6,635 nt of DNA, from assembly GCA_025964455.1 (NCBI GenBank), contig JAOPYU010000104.1, positions 1 to 6,635 of the forward strand, given 5' to 3'. Under the pieces are notes generated by a model. The model was not told the DNA's origin. It ran no database searches and saw only the letters and a list, made by a program, of their open reading frames with translations. Both the position numbers and the translations under genes were made by a program. This DNA is from Thermoleophilia bacterium. GTDB lineage: Bacteria > Actinomycetota > Thermoleophilia > Gaiellales > SKUG01. Of the stretch, positions 5,438 to 6,635 are shown in pieces; position 1 is the first letter of the stretch; every line of letters starts with the position of its first letter.

Positions 5438-6051
5438 GTCGGCTCGTTGTCGGTGTTCGGCGTCTCGAGGCGCTTGCTCTCGGGACTGCCGAGCTCGCGC
5501 AGGTAAACGGTGAAGACCGCCATCGCGGCGACGGCGAGGAACTCGCTCTGCCAATTCTGCAGCGTACGCGACCAGAACTCCGGCTCGGTGACGTACGCCC
5601 CGAAGGCGAGCGCGGGATCGCCGTGCAGGCGCTGCTCCGCGTTGTAGGCCGACCAGCCGGCGGCGTACTGCCCGGCCCAGGTTGCGATGAAGCAGGTCAG
5701 CATCACCAGGAGCAGGCCGTGCGCTCGCGCGAAGCCGCGAAAGCCCGGTGGCCTGGTTTCCTCGAGCCCTTCGTCGCCCGCAGCCTTGCCCTCTGCGGAG
5801 CCGCGCTGCGCGAGCCAGACGGTGACGAAGATGAACGTCGTGAATTGCATGAACTCGCTCTGCCAGTTCTCGAGCAGGTCGACCCCGAACGACGACGACC
5901 CCAGGTAGTGCGCCATGGACACGGCGGCGTCGCCGTGGGAGGTCAGCTCGGCGTTCTCGAGCTTGAGTCCGGCGATCGCCTGACCGACCACCGCGAAGCC
6001 GGTGAGCAGGAGGAAGGCGATCGTGAGGGCGTTGTCGCGCAGCGTCCTCAT
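5431..6051 (-). CDS. DUF6766-like four-helix membrane protein with an internal duplication
   Basis: A 206-residue integral membrane protein of unknown function, resembling the family I recall as DUF6766. Four hydrophobic segments can be read at about 8-28, 68-82, 110-131 and 172-186. The protein consists of two copies of one unit: residues 23-89 align without gaps to 127-193, 104 residues apart, with 27 of 67 positions identical by my count. Shared marks are GQ-x2-AG, NAE, HGD and the exact NWQSEF (62-67 and 166-171), then G-S-x-E-x-K after each second helix. The conserved polar stretch between helices of each repeat (N-W-Q-S-E, His, Asp) is unusual for a purely structural protein and may form a binding site. 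The linker (about 84-107) is charged. Its ATG overlaps the stop of the 29-residue gene upstream (ATGA), so it is the last gene of the leftward cluster. No transport, redox or enzymatic motif is recognised. Confidence 0.88.
   Translation of the reverse strand: MRTLRDNALTIAFLLLTGFAVVGQAIAGLKLENAELTSHGDAAVSMAHYLGSSSFGVDLLENWQSEFMQFTTFIFVTVWLAQRGSAEGKAAGDEGLEETRPPGFRGFARAHGLLLVMLTCFIATWAGQYAAGWSAYNAEQRLHGDPALAFGAYVTEPEFWSRTLQNWQSEFLAVAAMAVFTVYLRELGSPESKRLETPNTDNEPTY
5473..5673 (-). repeat. Second copy of the internal duplication in the DUF6766-like gene
   Basis: Codes for residues 127-193, the counterpart of 23-89. The offset is exactly 312 bases with no insertion or deletion. Within it, the 15 bases at 5539-5553 are identical to 5851-5865 and encode the NWQSEF region. 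Confidence 0.8.
5785..5985 (-). repeat. First copy of the internal duplication in the DUF6766-like gene
   Basis: Codes for residues 23-89. It begins at the GQ-x2-AG end of helix 1, runs through the HGD and NWQSEF motifs and helix 2, and ends at the G-S-x-E-x-K tail. Confidence 0.8.
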
Positions 6052-6137
6052 CCCCGCAACCCCACGATCAGGTACGCGATGCTGAACCCGAGGACGAGCA
6101 GCAGGGTGAGCGAGAACAGGAACGCCGTGACGCGCAT
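6048..6137 (-). CDS. 29-residue single-pass membrane miniprotein
   Basis: A small open frame of 29 codons: a short basic start (MRVTAF), one long hydrophobic segment (about 5-26, rich in Leu, Val, Phe and Ile, with GFS near its middle) and the basic tail G-L-R-G. The prediction is a single transmembrane helix. Support for coding: its TGA overlaps the ATG of the DUF6766-like gene as ATGA, the classic translational-coupling arrangement; nearly every codon ends in G or C (one exception, GGA) as in neighbouring genes; and it fills what would otherwise be a 125-base gap inside an operon. It starts 39 bases after the stop of the TIGR02588-like gene, which is in the same frame. The ribosome-binding site is weak (GGGAA about 12 bases upstream), which is the main doubt. 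It may be a subunit or partner of the four-helix protein, or a leader peptide that couples its translation. Confidence 0.6.
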   Translation of the reverse strand: MRVTAFLFSLTLLLVLGFSIAYLIVGLRG

Positions 6138-6176
6138 GCCATGGAGGTTCCCGGCCGCGGCGCGGCTAGTCCTTCG

Positions 6177-6581
6177 TCACCGGGCGCCGGACCACGCCTT
6201 CACGTCCGCGTCGATGTCGGATTCAGATGTCCCGTCGGGGACCACGAAGGTGACGTCGGCGGTCTCGGCCGGTGCGAGGAACTGCACGTCGCGGTCGAAG
6301 GGATCCTCGCCCTCGACCTCGACGCGCAGCAGGATGTCCTGGGCAGTAATGTCGCCGACGTTCTCGACCTCGACGGTCGCCACGTGCGTGTCGGACCCGA
6401 TCGTGTCGACGGAGATCGATGCGACGTTCACGCGCGCAGGAGCCTGCCCGCGACCTTCGTCGACGATGATGCCCGTCGCCGTGAAGGCGAGCAGCAGCAG
6501 TGCGCTGACGATGCCGACCACCAGCCTCGCGCCGTCCTGGTTGCGTGGGGAGTCGGTCGTATCCTGCCTGGACGTGCTCAT
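6177..6581 (-). CDS. TIGR02588-like membrane-anchored protein
   Basis: A 134-residue protein with a polar N-terminus (1-18), one hydrophobic helix (about 20-40), and a domain of alternating strands that is probably outside the cytoplasm. The pattern V-x-V-E-N-x-G-D-x-T-A-Q-D (about 70-82) resembles CARDB/Ig-like beta-sandwich domains. Size and layout (N-terminal anchor, then an N-x-G-x-x-x-A beta domain) match what I recall of the TIGR02588 family, whose members are typically paired with the multi-pass TIGR02587 protein. The function of that pair is unknown. The ATG at 6581 overlaps the TGA of an upstream open frame (ATGA) whose C-terminus looks like a membrane protein, consistent with that pairing. 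GGGAGG lies about 11 bases before the start. Family membership is by resemblance only; the anchored beta-domain architecture is clear. Confidence 0.8.
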   Translation of the reverse strand: MSTSRQDTTDSPRNQDGARLVVGIVSALLLLAFTATGIIVDEGRGQAPARVNVASISVDTIGSDTHVATVEVENVGDITAQDILLRVEVEGEDPFDRDVQFLAPAETADVTFVVPDGTSESDIDADVKAWSGAR

Positions 6582-6635
6582 GCTGCTGCCAGCCTCCCAG
6601 CTGCTGCGCCGATCACGGCAGGGGGCGCGAGCGCG
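6578..6635 (-). CDS. C-terminal end of an upstream gene, possibly a TIGR02587-like membrane protein
   Basis: Only the last 18 complete codons are in the window (ending A-L-A-P-P-A-V-I-G-A-A-A-G-R-L-A-A-A), and the TGA overlaps the next gene's ATG as ATGA. The hydrophobic, Ala/Gly-rich end with one Arg would suit the end of a last transmembrane helix. Identification as TIGR02587-like rests on the downstream TIGR02588-like gene and is inference; 18 residues cannot prove it. That the frame is coding at all is supported by the exact stop/start overlap. Confidence 0.45.
   Translation of the reverse strand, partial: ALAPPAVIGAAAGRLAAA

Noticed and set aside
5460..5473. Near-perfect palindrome GCGTCTCGAGGCGC inside the end of the DUF6766-like gene
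   Set aside because: It has no loop, lies within coding sequence, and such GC palindromes are frequent by chance at this base composition.
4667..5554. 295-codon leftward open frame opposite the ADH end and the cysteine hydrolase
   Set aside because: It covers parts of three real genes in antisense and has no ribosome-binding site or domain.
1..6635. tRNA, rRNA, riboswitch, CRISPR array, transposase, integrase or attachment sites
   Set aside because: None is seen. Gaps longer than 45 bases are only 778-936 and 3565-3728, and neither shows a cloverleaf, spaced repeats or terminal inverted repeats.

Overview
The window is GC-rich, and nearly every codon in the real genes ends in G or C. Shine-Dalgarno sites are purine-rich (AGGAGGGG, AGGGGAG), one gene starts with GTG, and genes are tightly packed with stop/start overlaps. 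Together with the gene families present, this suggests a high-GC actinobacterium, possibly of the Solirubrobacterales/Thermoleophilia type. That placement is inference; there is no rRNA or other marker here. No tRNA, rRNA, CRISPR array, insertion sequence or phage gene is visible.

Left block (1-2469): a leftward two-gene operon encodes a 100-residue basic protein with a Rho_N-like C-terminus, followed one base later by a glucose-dehydrogenase-like short-chain dehydrogenase (YghA type) cut off by the window edge. Divergent from it is a 510-residue FAD-dependent oxidoreductase fused to a C-terminal Rieske [2Fe-2S] domain. The 159-base divergent region holds a perfect 6-bp hairpin and a GTTT-N14-GGGAAA element that resembles a general-stress (SigB-like) promoter.

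Middle block (2494-5437): a leftward NAD(P)-dependent epimerase/dehydratase converges on the Rieske oxidoreductase; their 3' ends form an inverted repeat carrying both stop codons. Divergent from the epimerase is a rightward pair: a zinc-dependent alcohol dehydrogenase of the glutathione-independent formaldehyde-dehydrogenase-like family and a 7-base-overlapping cysteine hydrolase of the isochorismatase fold. A second SigB-like candidate promoter with the same 12-base spacer precedes this pair.

Right block (5431-6635): a leftward cluster of small membrane proteins. In transcription order these are the C-terminal end of an unidentified protein (possibly TIGR02587-like), a TIGR02588-like single-pass protein with an external beta domain, a 29-residue single-helix protein, and a DUF6766-like four-helix protein built from two repeats exactly 104 residues apart. 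Two of the three junctions are ATGA overlaps. The last gene overlaps the cysteine hydrolase tail to tail by 7 bases.

The left and middle blocks look like general redox, aldehyde-detoxification or stress genes. The right block is the least understood part and the best candidate for something undescribed.
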